From Stenotrophomonas maltophilia (GTDB lineage Bacteria; Pseudomonadota; Gammaproteobacteria; Xanthomonadales; Xanthomonadaceae), in contig NZ_QFHO01000007.1 in the NCBI RefSeq assembly GCF_004920835.1, positions 1 to 64,000 on the forward strand: 64,000 nt of DNA, in the 5' to 3' direction. Positions 26,892-37,359 of the stretch are shown piece by piece. Numbering within the stretch: the first letter of the stretch is position 1; the number at the start of each line of letters is the position of its first letter. The position numbers and the translations under genes were made by a program. Below the pieces are notes generated by a model. It did not search any database. It was given only the letters and a program-made list of their open reading frames with translations, and was not told where the DNA came from.

Positions 26892-29800
26892 ATGACGAGC
26901 GGCTGGCGCCTGTGGTGCCAAGGCATCGCGGGTATGGGGCTGCTGCTGATGGCGTTTGCCGTGGCAGCCGCTACCTTGGACATGGCGGAAACACCGCGCC
27001 TGCGCCGCTTTGGTGCCGCCGAAGGCTTGCCGTCGCGCATGGTGCTGGCCCTGGCCGAGGATCGCCAGGGGCATATCTGGGCGGCTACCGACGGCGGCCT
27101 GGTGCGCTACGACGGGGGCGGCCTGAGGGTCTGGGAGCACGATCCGGATCAGCCGGGCTCGCTGCCCGGCAACGAGATCGAGACCCTGCTGGTCGATCCG
27201 CTGGATCGCGTATGGGTGGGTATCAACGGCAAGGGCGTAGCACGCCTGGATGCCGATCGCGAGCGCTTCAAGACCTTCGACACGGTCAATGGTCCGTGCA
27301 TGAGCCAGTTCTGGACCCTGGCCTATGCCGAGGACGCCCTCTGGATCGGCACCAGCGGCCATGGTGTCTGCCGTTTCGGCGAGGACGGCAGCCTGCGCTT
27401 CTTCCAGCATGATCCGGCGCATCCCGGCGGACTGCCCAGTAACACCATCTTCAGCAGCCTGGTCGATGCAAAGGGCCGTCTGTGGATCGGCACCGAAGCG
27501 GGGCTGGCGCGCTGGAACGGTAGCAGCTTCGAGGCGGTGGCCCCACGCGAGCTGGGTACGCTGAGCGTGCTGCGGCTGAGCCAGGATCCTGACGGCTCGA
27601 TCTGGGTCGGCAGCCAGAACGAGGGCCTGTACCGCATCGATGCGCAGGACCGGGTCAGTCGTCCGCGCTGGGCCGACAGCGCCAGCCTGCGTTCGGCACT
27701 GGTGCTGGCCGATCGCCAGGGCGGTTACTGGGCCGGTACGTCCGATGGCCTGCTGCGTGGCGATGCCAGTACGCTGCGCCGGCTCGAGGGGGACCGTGGC
27801 AGCGGCTTCCTGACTGCGCAAAGCGGTGTGCTTGATCTGCTGCAGGACCATGAAGGGGGACTGTGGGTGGCGCTGTTGACCCAGGGCCTGGCCTACCTGC
27901 CGCCGGACTGGCGTCGCTTCTCGATCTGGAACCAGCTCGATGGCAAACCGCTGGACAGCCAGTATCTGCTGAGCGCCGCCAGCGACGGCAGGAACTACTA
28001 CGTCGGCTCGGCGCATGGTGTGTACCAATTGGATGCGCAGGGCACGCTGCGCCTGCTGGCCAGCGATCGCGAGATCGGCAGCGGGGCGGTGTGGTCGGTG
28101 CTGCCGCGGCCGGACGGGCGCCTGTGGCTGGGCCGTGCAGGCCGCATCAGCGTGTACGATCCGGCCAGCCGTGCGCTTCACGACTGGCGCATCGACGGCG
28201 GCGCCGACCTGCGCCAGCGCATCGATCTGATGCGGCAGGCACCGGATGGCACGGTCTGGCTGTCGGTGATGAACCTGGGCCTGCAGCAGCGCAGCGCCGA
28301 TGGCCGGCTGCTGCGCAGTTTCCCGCTGGATGACATCCGCGGCACCGCCGATTCACCGATCGAGCAGATCCGTTTCGATGCCCGTGGCCAGGCCTGGGTG
28401 ATGGGCGACATGGGCATCTGGCGTGAGCACGCGGGACGATTCGAAGCAGTGCCGGGTGTCTCGCGTGGGCTCATCTACGACTTGGTGTGGATTGATCCGC
28501 AACAGCTGTGGCTGGCCCGGCAGGGCGCGCTCGAGCGCTACCAGTGGGATGGCATGAGCCTGCGCCTGATCCAGCGCGTTGATGGTGGTGCCGGTGTGCC
28601 CGCGGTCAGCATGGGCGGGCTGGCGCTGGCCGATGACGGTCGCCTGTGGGCGACCACGCCGCGTGGGCTGCTGCGCTGGGATCCCAAGGCGCGGCGACTG
28701 CAGCAGTTCAACGAACGCGATGGCCTGTCCGATGCCGAGTTCACCAGCCGGCCACCGGCGGTGAATGCCGATGGTCGTGTTCTGGCGGTGAGCCAGACCG
28801 GGCTGGTCGCATTCGATGTGAACTCGGTTGACGCGGTGTTGCCGCCTTCGTCGTTGGTGATTGCCGAGGTACGCGTGCGCCGTGATGACGCCCGCGGCTG
28901 GCAGCCGCTGCCGAACACCGGCACGCTGCTGCTGGGGCCGGATGATCGTGATCTGCAGATCGACGCGCGGCTGCTGTCCTACGCCAACCCGCAGGGCAAT
29001 CGCTATCGCTTCCGGGTGCGAGGCTACGACCAGAACTGGGTAGAGCAGGGCGGTGACGGCCAGCGCACGCTCTCGCGGTTGCCCACCGGCAGCTATGTCA
29101 TCGAAGTGCAGGCGGCGACCGCCAGCGGCGCATGGACACCATCACAGCGACTGCAGGTGAAGGTGCTGCCGCCGTGGTGGCGCAGCGGCATGGCGATCTT
29201 CGGCTATATCCTGCTTGGTTCGTTGCTGCTGGTGACCCTGGTGTGGTCGATCCGGGCGCGCCTGCGTCGCCGCCAGCAGTGGCAGCTGACCGTGCACAAG
29301 CAGCAGCTGGCCGAGCAGGCGTCGCAGGCCAAGAGCCGTTTCCTGGCCACACTGGGCCACGAAGTGCGCACGCCGATGACAGGCGTGCTGGGCATGAGCG
29401 AGCTGCTGCTGGCCACGCCGCTGGATCCGGTACAGCGCAGTTACGCCGGCTCGATCCAGCAGGCGGGCAGCCACCTGTTGCGGCTGGTCAACGATGCACT
29501 GGACCTGGCCCGCATCGAGGCTGGGCGGCTGGAGCTGGACCTGCGTCCGTTCGACCTGGGCGGCCTGCTCGACCAGGTGCAGGCGCTGATGCAGCCGATG
29601 GCGCGGCAGCGTCAGCTGGCCTTCCAGCGGGGCGACGATCCGCCCGGGCCGATCAGCGTCAGCGGTGATGAGATGCGCGTGCGCCAGATCCTGCTCAACC
29701 TGCTGGGCAATGCGATCAAGTTCACCGAACGTGGCCATGTTGGACTGGCCGTGCGGCTGGATGACAACGGTGCTGGCCTCTGCTTCGAGGTGCACGACAG

Positions 29801-30437
29801 TGGTCCGGGTATCAATGCCGAGCAGCAGGAGCGCTTGTTCCATCGCTTCGAGCAGGCAGAGGGGCCGCGCACGGCGTCGCGCTATGGTGGCAGCGGCCTG
29901 GGCCTGGCGATCTGCCAGGAACTGGCGGTGGCGATGGGCGGGCGCATCGAAGTGGACAGCCAGCCAGGCAAGGGCGCGCGCTTCCAGGTGCGCCTGCCGT
30001 TGCCGTGGACCCGGCAGGCGGCCAACGCGCAGGGCGACTCCCCGGCGCTGCCGGTACTGCCGCCCTTGCGCATCCTGCTGGTCGAAGACGATGCCACCGT
30101 GGCCGAGGTCATCGCTGGCCTGCTGCGTGGCCGTGGCCACGAGGTGGTGCATGTGCTGCACGGGCTGGGAGCCTTGTCCGAGATCGCTACCGATGGCTTC
30201 GATGTCGGCCTGCTCGACCTCGACCTGCCTGCCCTGGATGGAACCGCGATCGCCCGCCAGCTGCGCACCATGGGCTATGAACTACCGCTGGTGGCGGTAA
30301 CCGCACGCTCCGACGCCTACGCCGAAAGCCAGGTGCTGGCGGCCGGTTTCGATGGTTTCCTGCGCAAGCCGGTCACCGGCGACCTGCTGGTGACCGCGAT
30401 TGCCCAGGCTCGCGCAAAACGACAAGTTGCCCATTGA
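26892..30437 (+). CDS. Hybrid sensor histidine kinase with beta-propeller sensor (1)
   Basis: This 1181-residue protein has a signal/anchor segment (1-30) and a large periplasmic double beta-propeller of Reg_prop repeats (about 40-680), with recurring units like [23 protein letters not shown] domain follows (about 686-755, [15 protein letters not shown]), then a membrane helix (about 761-787), HisKA with His823 in LGHEVRTPM, an HATPase domain (N-box [10 protein letters not shown]-box GSGLGLAIC) and a C-terminal receiver with Asp1109 in GLLDLDLP. The design matches the HTCS sensors of Bacteroidetes but lacks their AraC output domain, so phosphate must pass to a separate regulator. A paralogous kinase lies directly downstream. 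Confidence 0.92.
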   Translation: MTSGWRLWCQGIAGMGLLLMAFAVAAATLDMAETPRLRRFGAAEGLPSRMVLALAEDRQGHIWAATDGGLVRYDGGGLRVWEHDPDQPGSLPGNEIETLLVDPLDRVWVGINGKGVARLDADRERFKTFDTVNGPCMSQFWTLAYAEDALWIGTSGHGVCRFGEDGSLRFFQHDPAHPGGLPSNTIFSSLVDAKGRLWIGTEAGLARWNGSSFEAVAPRELGTLSVLRLSQDPDGSIWVGSQNEGLYRIDAQDRVSRPRWADSASLRSALVLADRQGGYWAGTSDGLLRGDASTLRRLEGDRGSGFLTAQSGVLDLLQDHEGGLWVALLTQGLAYLPPDWRRFSIWNQLDGKPLDSQYLLSAASDGRNYYVGSAHGVYQLDAQGTLRLLASDREIGSGAVWSVLPRPDGRLWLGRAGRISVYDPASRALHDWRIDGGADLRQRIDLMRQAPDGTVWLSVMNLGLQQRSADGRLLRSFPLDDIRGTADSPIEQIRFDARGQAWVMGDMGIWREHAGRFEAVPGVSRGLIYDLVWIDPQQLWLARQGALERYQWDGMSLRLIQRVDGGAGVPAVSMGGLALADDGRLWATTPRGLLRWDPKARRLQQFNERDGLSDAEFTSRPPAVNADGRVLAVSQTGLVAFDVNSVDAVLPPSSLVIAEVRVRRDDARGWQPLPNTGTLLLGPDDRDLQIDARLLSYANPQGNRYRFRVRGYDQNWVEQGGDGQRTLSRLPTGSYVIEVQAATASGAWTPSQRLQVKVLPPWWRSGMAIFGYILLGSLLLVTLVWSIRARLRRRQQWQLTVHKQQLAEQASQAKSRFLATLGHEVRTPMTGVLGMSELLLATPLDPVQRSYAGSIQQAGSHLLRLVNDALDLARIEAGRLELDLRPFDLGGLLDQVQALMQPMARQRQLAFQRGDDPPGPISVSGDEMRVRQILLNLLGNAIKFTERGHVGLAVRLDDNGAGLCFEVHDSGPGINAEQQERLFHRFEQAEGPRTASRYGGSGLGLAICQELAVAMGGRIEVDSQPGKGARFQVRLPLPWTRQAANAQGDSPALPVLPPLRILLVEDDATVAEVIAGLLRGRGHEVVHVLHGLGALSEIATDGFDVGLLDLDLPALDGTAIARQLRTMGYELPLVAVTARSDAYAESQVLAAGFDGFLRKPVTGDLLVTAIAQARAKRQVAH

Positions 30438-30534
30438 AAGCGTCGGTGCCAGACGTTAACGACGTGACTTTCGGTTTACCATGCCGACGCCCGCAGCGCG
30501 GGAATCCATCAGAAGCAGCGTGAGGAGGCAATCG

Positions 30535-33500
30535 GTGGTGTATCTGCGGGCGGCGATGCTGCTGCTGGTCCTCCTGTGCTGCCTGTCGCCAGCTGCGGCG
30601 CAGCCGGTGCCGCCGAGCCCGCGCCAGGTGACGGTGTTCGATGGCCTGCCGTCCAATACGGTCAACCGCATGGCCGAGGACCGCTACGGCTACCTGTGGA
30701 TCGCCACCAATGACGGCCTGGCCCGCTACGACGGCCGCAACTACCGGATCTGGCGCTCGGAAGACGGGCTGCGCGACAACCGCATCTGGACGGTGCTGGT
30801 GGATGCACGCAACCAACTCTGGATCGGTACTGAGAACGCCGGCCTGGTGCGGATGTCGGCCGACCGCCGGCAACTGCATTTCTACGACCGCAGCAGCCAG
30901 CCGCTGATGGGCACCAACACCATCTGGAGCCTGGCAACCACGCCGGACGGTTCGATCTGGTTCGGTACCCACGAAGGCGGCCTGTACCGCCTGGACAGCC
31001 AGGACCGCCTGCAGCGCTTCCTGCCGGAGGCGAACAATCCGCGCAGCCTGCCTGCTGCGTCGGTGCCGTACCTGGTCACGCTGGCCGATGGCAGCCTGTG
31101 GGTCGGCACCAAGCATGGCGTGGCGCGCTGGACCGGCACCGATTTCGAGCGCATCGGCGCCGACGTGATTCCCAGCCTGCTGATCAATGGCCTGACCAGC
31201 GAACCTGACGGCAGCCTGTGGATCAGCACGATGGCCGGCGCCACCGTGCGTCGTCCCGATGGTCGTTTCGAAACGTTGCCGTGGAAGCTGCCGCAGGGCG
31301 AGCAGGTGCTCGGCATGATGTTGCGCGACGAGCAGGGCGGGCATTGGCTGGATACCCGCAGTGGCCTGGGCCGGGCCGTGGATGGCCAGTACCAGACCGT
31401 TCCGCTGTACAGCGCGGTTGCGCGCGGCCCGGTACGACCGAACTGGACCGGCGCCTACGAGGACCGCGAAGGCGGCATCTGGCTGGCCAGCACCAATGCA
31501 GGCCTGTGGCACCTGCTGCCGCGCTGGTGGCAGTTCTCGGTGCTGTCGCGGCTCGAGGACGATGCCAGTTCGCTGCGCAATGCTTTCGTGCTCGGGACCA
31601 GTCCCTCCAGCAATGGCGGTATCTGGACGGTGGGCAGCCACGGCGCGCTGGACCGTTTCGACCCGAAGACCGGCAGGATCGAGCAGCACCGGACCTGGGT
31701 CAATGGCATGTACTGGCTGACCTCGGTGCGCGAGGACCGGCGTGGCCAGGTCTGGATCGGCTCGACCGACGCGCTGATGCGCTACGACCCCAAGCGTCGC
31801 GACCTGCGCCGGTGGGGGCGTGATGCTGGCGCCGACGCGACCATGGAAGGGGTCATCGAATCGATGATGACCTGCGATGGCGACAGCCTCTGGCTGATGC
31901 TTCCGGCCGGCCTGCAGCAGCGTGATCTGGATGGGCGCCTGCGCCGGCAGCTGGACAATGGCCAGCGTGGATTGCAGCAGGGCCAGCTCAACCTTGACGT
32001 GGAATGTGGCCCGCAGGACCACATCTGGCTGGCCAGCAGCCGTGGCCTGCTGCAGTGGTTGCCGGAGAGCGAACGATTCCAGCCGGTGCCCGGTGCACCT
32101 GCTACGGCGATCCACGCACTGCACGTGGGCCGCGATGGCCAGGTCTGGCTGTCCGAAGACGGGCGCCTGTCGCGTTACCGCTGGAGCCAGGGGCGCCTGG
32201 AACGGCAGGCCGTGATCGGTGCCGAGCAGGGCTATCCGGCAATCTCTGCCTCTGGCCTGGTGGTCGACGCGCAGGGCGTGGCCTGGGCGACCAGCGCACG
32301 CGGGCTGGTGCGGGTGGGAGCCGACGGCCAGAGCGTGCGTCTGTATGGCGTGCATGACGGCCTGCCCAGCCAGGAGTTCCGCGAGCACACACTGACGACC
32401 TCGGGCGACGGGCACCTGGTGGCGGGCACGCCGGCCGGCGTGGTGGTGTTCGACCCGGAACAGGTGCGGCCGTCGGTGCGGCGTGCACCGCTGGTGATCG
32501 AGCGTGTCGAGGTGCGCCGCAACGAGCAGGTGCTGGACCTGACCCATGACACGCCGTTGCAGATTGCCGATGGCGACCGTGACCTGCGCATCGTCGCGCG
32601 CCTGCTGTCGTTTGCGGATTCGGCCTCCAACACCTATCGCTACCGGCTGGCCGGCTACGACCCGGACTGGGTTGAAGTGGGGCCGGCCGGTGAGCGCCTG
32701 TTCTCGCGGCTGCCGCCGGGCAGCTATCGCCTGGAAGTGCAGGCGCGCTCGGCCGACCATGTCTGGTCGCGCGTGCAGAGCCTCGAATTCCGCGTGCAGC
32801 CGCCATGGTGGCGCAGCCTGTCCGGGTTGCTGGTGCTGGCGTCGATCGCACTGCTGCTGACCAGCTGGTTCGCCTGGCTGTATCGCCGCCGCCTGCAGCG
32901 TCGCCATGCCTACCAGCTGGCGCTGCACAAGCAGGAGCTGGCCGAACAGGCCTCCGCCGCCAAGACCCGTTTCCTGGCCAACCTCGGCCATGAGATCCGC
33001 ACGCCGATGACCGGTGTGCTGGGCATGAGCGAACTGCTGCTGGCCTCGCCGCTGGATCCGCAGCAGCGCGGCTATACGCAGTCGATCCGCCATGCCGGCG
33101 AACACCTGCTGCATCTGGTCAATGACGCCTTGGACCTGGCGCGGATCGAATCGGGCAGGCTGGAACTGCAGTCCAAGCCGTTCGCGTTGAGTCGCCTGCT
33201 GCAGGACCTGGCCGCGTTGATGGGACCGCTGGCCGCGCAGAAGGGCCTGCGTTTCACCCTGGACAACCAGTTGCCGCCGGGGCTGCAGGCGACCGGTGAT
33301 GCGATGCGGGTACGCCAGATCCTGCTCAACCTGCTGTCGAACGCGGTGAAGTTCACCAGCCGCGGGACCATCACCCTGCACGCGCGCAGTGATGGCGAAC
33401 TGCGCGCGCTGCACTTCGAGGTGCGCGATACCGGTCCGGGCATCAGCCAGGAACAACAGCAACGCCTGTTCCGCCGCTTCGAGCAGGCAGACGGTGCGCG

Positions 33501-34062
33501 CACCGCCGCGCAGTACGGCGGCAGCGGCCTGGGCCTGGCGATCTGCCGCGAGCTGGCGCAGGCCATGCAGGGCCGGATCCAGGTTGAGAGTCAGCTGGGG
33601 CGGGGCACCTGTTTCGGCGTGACCTTGCCGTTGCCGCTGGTGGTCGACGCCGACGCCGAAGCCGCTGGCGAAGCGCACCGTGAGGAGGCGGCGAACATGC
33701 CACCGTTGCGGGTGCTGCTGGTGGAGGACGACGCCACCGTGGCTGACGTGGTGCGCGGACTGTTGAGCGCGCGTGGGCATGACGTGGTACATGCCGGCCA
33801 CGCGCTGGCGGCGTTGCGCGAGATCAGTGCCGGTGACTTCGACGTCGGCCTGCTGGACCTTGACCTGCCGGGCCTGAGTGGCTTCGAGCTGGCCCAGCAC
33901 CTGCGCAACCAGGGCTACATGCTGCCGCTGCTGGCGGTGACCGCGCGTACCGACCCGGATCTGCAGCAGCAGGTGGAAGCGGCCGGCATCGGTGGCTTCC
34001 TGCGCAAGCCGGTGACCGGCGAACTGCTGGTGGAAGCGATCGCCCGGGTCATGGGCAGGTAG
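30535..34062 (+). CDS. Hybrid sensor histidine kinase with beta-propeller sensor (2)
   Basis: This is a paralogue of the preceding kinase with the same order: signal peptide, Reg_prop propeller (DRYGYLWIATNDGLARYDG and repeats), Y_Y_Y, membrane helix, HisKA (His819 in LGHEIRTPM), HATPase, receiver (Asp1108). It is about 1175 residues. The start is GTG at 30535 (or 30538), because GAGGAGG lies six bases before it and the protein then opens directly with a signal peptide ending LSPAAAQP; an ATG at 30481 has no ribosome site. It lies about 100 bases after the first kinase, so co-transcription is likely. No response regulator or target gene is adjacent on this strand. Confidence 0.9.
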   Translation: MVYLRAAMLLLVLLCCLSPAAAQPVPPSPRQVTVFDGLPSNTVNRMAEDRYGYLWIATNDGLARYDGRNYRIWRSEDGLRDNRIWTVLVDARNQLWIGTENAGLVRMSADRRQLHFYDRSSQPLMGTNTIWSLATTPDGSIWFGTHEGGLYRLDSQDRLQRFLPEANNPRSLPAASVPYLVTLADGSLWVGTKHGVARWTGTDFERIGADVIPSLLINGLTSEPDGSLWISTMAGATVRRPDGRFETLPWKLPQGEQVLGMMLRDEQGGHWLDTRSGLGRAVDGQYQTVPLYSAVARGPVRPNWTGAYEDREGGIWLASTNAGLWHLLPRWWQFSVLSRLEDDASSLRNAFVLGTSPSSNGGIWTVGSHGALDRFDPKTGRIEQHRTWVNGMYWLTSVREDRRGQVWIGSTDALMRYDPKRRDLRRWGRDAGADATMEGVIESMMTCDGDSLWLMLPAGLQQRDLDGRLRRQLDNGQRGLQQGQLNLDVECGPQDHIWLASSRGLLQWLPESERFQPVPGAPATAIHALHVGRDGQVWLSEDGRLSRYRWSQGRLERQAVIGAEQGYPAISASGLVVDAQGVAWATSARGLVRVGADGQSVRLYGVHDGLPSQEFREHTLTTSGDGHLVAGTPAGVVVFDPEQVRPSVRRAPLVIERVEVRRNEQVLDLTHDTPLQIADGDRDLRIVARLLSFADSASNTYRYRLAGYDPDWVEVGPAGERLFSRLPPGSYRLEVQARSADHVWSRVQSLEFRVQPPWWRSLSGLLVLASIALLLTSWFAWLYRRRLQRRHAYQLALHKQELAEQASAAKTRFLANLGHEIRTPMTGVLGMSELLLASPLDPQQRGYTQSIRHAGEHLLHLVNDALDLARIESGRLELQSKPFALSRLLQDLAALMGPLAAQKGLRFTLDNQLPPGLQATGDAMRVRQILLNLLSNAVKFTSRGTITLHARSDGELRALHFEVRDTGPGISQEQQQRLFRRFEQADGARTAAQYGGSGLGLAICRELAQAMQGRIQVESQLGRGTCFGVTLPLPLVVDADAEAAGEAHREEAANMPPLRVLLVEDDATVADVVRGLLSARGHDVVHAGHALAALREISAGDFDVGLLDLDLPGLSGFELAQHLRNQGYMLPLLAVTARTDPDLQQQVEAAGIGGFLRKPVTGELLVEAIARVMGR

Positions 34063-34202
34063 GGTTTATTGCAGGGCTTGCAGCCCTGCACCTGCAGAAT
34101 CAACGTCAACGTCAAAAGCCTGCATTCCGTGGGATGGCGGTGTGGATCCGGTTGCTGCGCAACAGGCTCCGACCCCAATCTGGAATTCGATATCTGACAG
34201 AT

Positions 34203-34227
34203 GTGTCGACCAAGGTCGACACCTACC
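34203..34227. repeat. Solitary SMAG-like hairpin
   Basis: GTGTCGAC (34203-34210) and GTCGACAC (34215-34222) form the stem, followed by CTACC, the usual SMAG end. No partner unit is present. Confidence 0.65.
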
Positions 34228-34291
34228 AACAACCGCGTGTTCCAACAGCCGCCGTTACCCGCAGCCGCGTGAACCTGTCAGAGGTGGGGCG

Positions 34292-34377
34292 GTGTGGGCT
34301 TGCAGGACCGTTGGCGCCATGGATGGCGCCATCGAGCCCCCATGGATGGGTTTACGGCGTGTCCTGCAAGCCCACAC
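34292..34377. repeat. Long inverted repeat, copy 2 of a second interspersed family
   Basis: A perfect 17-bp inverted repeat, GTGTGGGCTTGCAGGAC at 34292-34308 against 34361-34377, encloses a second perfect hairpin GGCGCCAT/ATGGCGCC (34313-34330). The right part, read on the minus strand, matches 12630-12665 almost base for base. It is the second copy of that family, in the opposite orientation. Confidence 0.78.
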
Positions 34378-34465
34378 CATCCCGCCAACCCACGGAATGC
34401 TCGCTGTTGCTGTTGCTGTTGCTTCGGCCTCTGCGGGTGCAGGGCCGCAGGCCCTGCCGAACCCC

Positions 34466-35908
34466 TCACTCCGCGACGTGCTCGACCTGCCGCGGTTCGG
34501 GCTTGGTGTCGGGCAGCTGCCAGAAGATCATCGTCGAGGTCAGGGTGATCGCACCCACGCACAGGAAGGTGGCGTGCAGCGCGGCGGTGGCGCTGTTGCT
34601 GTCAAGGTGGTTGCCGAACGCCGCCAGCAGGCTGCCGGCGGCGGCGGCACCGAAACCGGCTGCGAGCATCATCACCATCGATAGCAGGCTGTTGCCGGAG
34701 CTGGCGAACTCGCGGTCCAGATCACGCAGGGTCACGGTGTTCATCACAGTGAACTGCAGCGAATTGACCGCACCGAAGAACGCCAGCTGCAGCAGGCGCC
34801 AGGCCAGATGCTGGCCGGGCGTCATCAGGATGAAGCTGGCCATCGCCAGGCCCACCAGCACGGTGTTGACCATCAGCACGCGGCGGTAGCCGTAGCGCTC
34901 GACCAGCTTCACCGCCAGCTTCTTGGACACCATGCCGGCGGCCGCCACCGGAACCATCATCAGGCCGGCGTTCATTGGGCCCAAGCCCAGGCCGACCTGC
35001 AGCAGCAACGGGATCAGCATCGGCATGGCGCTGCTGCCGATGCGCGAGAACAGGTTGCCAAGGATGCCGATGCGGTAGCTGGGTACGCGGAACAGTGCCA
35101 GCGAGAACAACGGTGCGGTGGAGTTGGCGGCGTGCAGCCAGTAACCCACCAGCGCCGCCAGGCCGGCCACGGTCATCAGCATCACCAGCGCGTGTGGCGT
35201 ACCGAGCCCGGAGATGCCATCCAGCGCCAGCGACAGCACCACCATCGCAAAGGCCAGCATGATGTAGCCGCGCAGGTCGAAACGGGTGCGATGGCTGGCG
35301 TAGTGGTCGGGCATGATCTTCATCGCGGCGATGAAGCCGATCACGCCAATCGGCAGGTTGATCAGGAACACCCAGTGCCACGATGCGATCTCGACCAGCC
35401 AGCCACCCAACGTGGGGCCGATCAACGGGCCGACCAGGGCCGGGATGGCGATGAAGCTCATCGCGCGCAGGAAATCCTCGCGTGGTACCGAACGCATCAC
35501 TGCCAGGCGGCCGACCGGCAGCAGCATCGCACCGCCGATACCCTGCAGCACGCGCGCACCGACCAGCTGGTGCAGGTGCTGGGCCAGCGCGCAGGCCAGC
35601 GAGCCGAGGGTGAACAGGATGATCGCCACCAGGAAGGTGCGTCGGGTGCCGTAGCGGTCGGCGATCCATCCGGAAGCGGGAATGAAGGTGGCTACCGCCA
35701 GCGCGTAGCTGAACACCACCGACTGCATCTGCAGCGGGCTTTCGCCCAGGCTGGCCGCCATCGCCGGCAAGGCCGTGTTGACGATGGTCGAGTCCAGCAT
35801 CTGCATGAAGATCGCCAGCGAAACCAGCCAGAGCAGGGGGCGCTGGCGGTTGTAGGTCGATGGCGATGTGGACATGGGGTGTGGCCGGTGCGACGTGGGG
35901 GATGCCAT
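34466..35908 (-). CDS. MFS multidrug efflux transporter, DHA2/MdtD-like
   Basis: This 480-residue transporter of the 14-helix drug:H+ antiporter type closely resembles E. coli MdtD. Recognisable motifs are LDSTIVNTALPAMAASLGESPL, the motif A loop GWIADRYGTRRTF, GARVLQGIGGAMLLPVGRLAVM and SWHWVFLINLPIGVIGF. It probably exports a drug or metabolite. No partner membrane-fusion gene is adjacent. Starts at 35908 and 35875 (MSTSPSTYNRQ) are both possible. A symmetrical hairpin lies just upstream (35924-35953) and may control it or end hemE. Confidence 0.87.
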   Translation of the reverse strand: MASPTSHRPHPMSTSPSTYNRQRPLLWLVSLAIFMQMLDSTIVNTALPAMAASLGESPLQMQSVVFSYALAVATFIPASGWIADRYGTRRTFLVAIILFTLGSLACALAQHLHQLVGARVLQGIGGAMLLPVGRLAVMRSVPREDFLRAMSFIAIPALVGPLIGPTLGGWLVEIASWHWVFLINLPIGVIGFIAAMKIMPDHYASHRTRFDLRGYIMLAFAMVVLSLALDGISGLGTPHALVMLMTVAGLAALVGYWLHAANSTAPLFSLALFRVPSYRIGILGNLFSRIGSSAMPMLIPLLLQVGLGLGPMNAGLMMVPVAAAGMVSKKLAVKLVERYGYRRVLMVNTVLVGLAMASFILMTPGQHLAWRLLQLAFFGAVNSLQFTVMNTVTLRDLDREFASSGNSLLSMVMMLAAGFGAAAAGSLLAAFGNHLDSNSATAALHATFLCVGAITLTSTMIFWQLPDTKPEPRQVEHVAE

Positions 35909-35923
35909 GATCGCGCACTGCGG

Positions 35924-35953
35924 GTCACGGCGCGATCAAGGTTGCGCCGTGAC
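35924..35953. promoter_or_regulatory. 10-bp inverted repeat between hemE and the MFS gene
   Basis: GTCACGGCGC (35924-35933) and GCGCCGTGAC (35944-35953) are perfectly complementary with a 10-base loop. It lies 14 bases after the hemE stop and 15 bases before the MFS start. Lack of a T-run argues for a regulatory operator or attenuator more than a plain terminator. Confidence 0.5.
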
Positions 35954-35967
35954 GGCATGCCGGATGC

Positions 35968-37041
35968 TCAGCGCTGGCTGTGCGCGTGCACCGCGTCGAC
36001 CAGCACCTGCACGTGCGCCGGGTCCATGTCCGGCGACATGCCGTGGCCGAGGTTGAATACATGTCCCTCGCGCGAGCCGCCATTGCCGGCGGCATAGGTG
36101 TCGAGCACGCGCGCGGCGGCGGCGGCGATTGCATCCGGCGAGGCATACAGCGTGGTCGGGTCGAGGTTGCCCTGCAGGGCAACGCGGCCACCGGTGCGGC
36201 GCATCGCCTCGTCCAGGTCCAGCGTCCAGTCCAGGCCCAGCGCATCGGCACCGGTCCGTGACAGCGCCTCCAAGTGCAGGCCGGTGCCCTTGCCGAACAG
36301 GATCAGCGGCGTGCGCTCGCTGCCTTCGCCACGCTCCAGGCCCTCGGCGATGCGCTGCAGGTAGCGCAGCGAGAACTCGCGGTACATCGACGGCGACAGC
36401 ACGCCACCCCAGGTGTCGAACACCTGCAGCGCCTGCGCACCGGCTGCGCGCTGCGCGCCGAGGTAGGCGATGACCGCCTCGGTGGTGACTTCCAGCAGAC
36501 GGTGCAGCGCCTGCGGATGGTTCAGTGCCATCGCCTTGATGCGCGCGAAGTCCTTGCTGCCGCCGCCTTCCACCATGTAGCAGGCCAGCGTCCAGGGGCT
36601 GCCGGAGAAACCGATCAGCGGCACCTGGCCATCCAGCTCGCGGCGGATCAGGCGCACCGCGTCCATCACGTAGCCCAGGTCCTGTTCCATGTCCGGCACG
36701 GCCAGCTTGGCGATGGCCGCTTCATCACGCACCGGGTGGCGGAACTTCGGGCCTTCGCCTTCGACGAAGTACAGCTCCAGCCCCATCGCATCGGGAATGG
36801 TGAGGATGTCCGAGAACAGGATCGCAGCGTCCAGCGGGAAGCGGCGCAGCGGCTGCAGGGTCACTTCGCAGGCGATCTCCGGGTTCTTGGCCATGGCCAG
36901 GAAGCTGCCGGCCTTGGCCCGGGTCGCGCGGTACTCCGGCAGGTAGCGGCCGGCCTGGCGCATCAGCCAGACGGGGGTGCAGTCCACCGGTTCGCGGCGC
37001 AGGGCGCGCAGCAGGCGATCGTTGCGGAGAGGGCTGGTCAC
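35968..37041 (-). CDS. hemE: Uroporphyrinogen decarboxylase
   Basis: This 357-residue enzyme of heme biosynthesis decarboxylates the four acetate side chains of uroporphyrinogen III to give coproporphyrinogen III. The signature stretches [44 protein letters not shown] and [13 protein letters not shown] are present. I chose a GTG start at 37041 because AAGGA lies nine bases upstream; the ATG at 37050 touches that ribosome site. GTG gives [20 protein letters not shown], matching the family. Confidence 0.96.
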   Translation of the reverse strand: MTSPLRNDRLLRALRREPVDCTPVWLMRQAGRYLPEYRATRAKAGSFLAMAKNPEIACEVTLQPLRRFPLDAAILFSDILTIPDAMGLELYFVEGEGPKFRHPVRDEAAIAKLAVPDMEQDLGYVMDAVRLIRRELDGQVPLIGFSGSPWTLACYMVEGGGSKDFARIKAMALNHPQALHRLLEVTTEAVIAYLGAQRAAGAQALQVFDTWGGVLSPSMYREFSLRYLQRIAEGLERGEGSERTPLILFGKGTGLHLEALSRTGADALGLDWTLDLDEAMRRTGGRVALQGNLDPTTLYASPDAIAAAAARVLDTYAAGNGGSREGHVFNLGHGMSPDMDPAHVQVLVDAVHAHSQR

Positions 37042-37076
37042 GATGAGCATTCCTTGGGCGAAAGTTGGCAGCGGCG

Positions 37077-37316
37077 TCAGTCGCCGTGCAGAAGAATCTG
37101 GAAGCCGCGATGCAGTTCGGCATCGCGGGCCTTCTCGAAGGCATGGCGGGCTTCGTCGGCCTGCAGGAACAGCTCACGCCGCAGCTGCGAGCGACCACCG
37201 ACGCGACCGCTCTCGCGCAGCAGCTCCCAGCCGCCGAACAGGTCCGTCTGCAGGCTCAGGCGCAGGAAGCGCGGTGCCTGGGCACCGGCGTCGGGATGTT
37301 GCAGGTAAACGTGCAT
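37077..37316 (-). CDS. Small WGR-domain protein
   Basis: This 79-residue protein is almost entirely one WGR domain, with the conserved pattern [16 protein letters not shown], then [33 protein letters not shown] domains occur in PARPs, where they bind DNA ends, and as short stand-alone bacterial proteins of unknown function. It lies between hemE and aroB on the same strand. A TACAAT hexamer (37329-37324, minus) seven bases from the ATG could give a leaderless transcript. Confidence 0.82.
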   Translation of the reverse strand: MHVYLQHPDAGAQAPRFLRLSLQTDLFGGWELLRESGRVGGRSQLRRELFLQADEARHAFEKARDAELHRGFQILLHGD

Positions 37317-37359
37317 GGCACCGATTGTAGCGGGGCCCGGGTGACCCCGGCCGCAACGC

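Larger units (their letters stand above)
34063..34465. other. Repeat-filled intergenic region
   Basis: There is no gene in these 403 bases. The region contains one solitary SMAG-like hairpin (34203-34227) and a 17-bp-armed long inverted repeat (34292-34377). The remaining parts have CTGTTGCTGTTGCTGTTGC-like short tandem sequence near 34403-34422. It lies between the convergent kinase and MFS genes. Confidence 0.7.

Noticed and set aside
30373..33900. A long minus-strand frame opposite the second hybrid kinase
   Set aside because: Antisense shadow; kinase, ATPase and receiver motifs are all on the plus strand.
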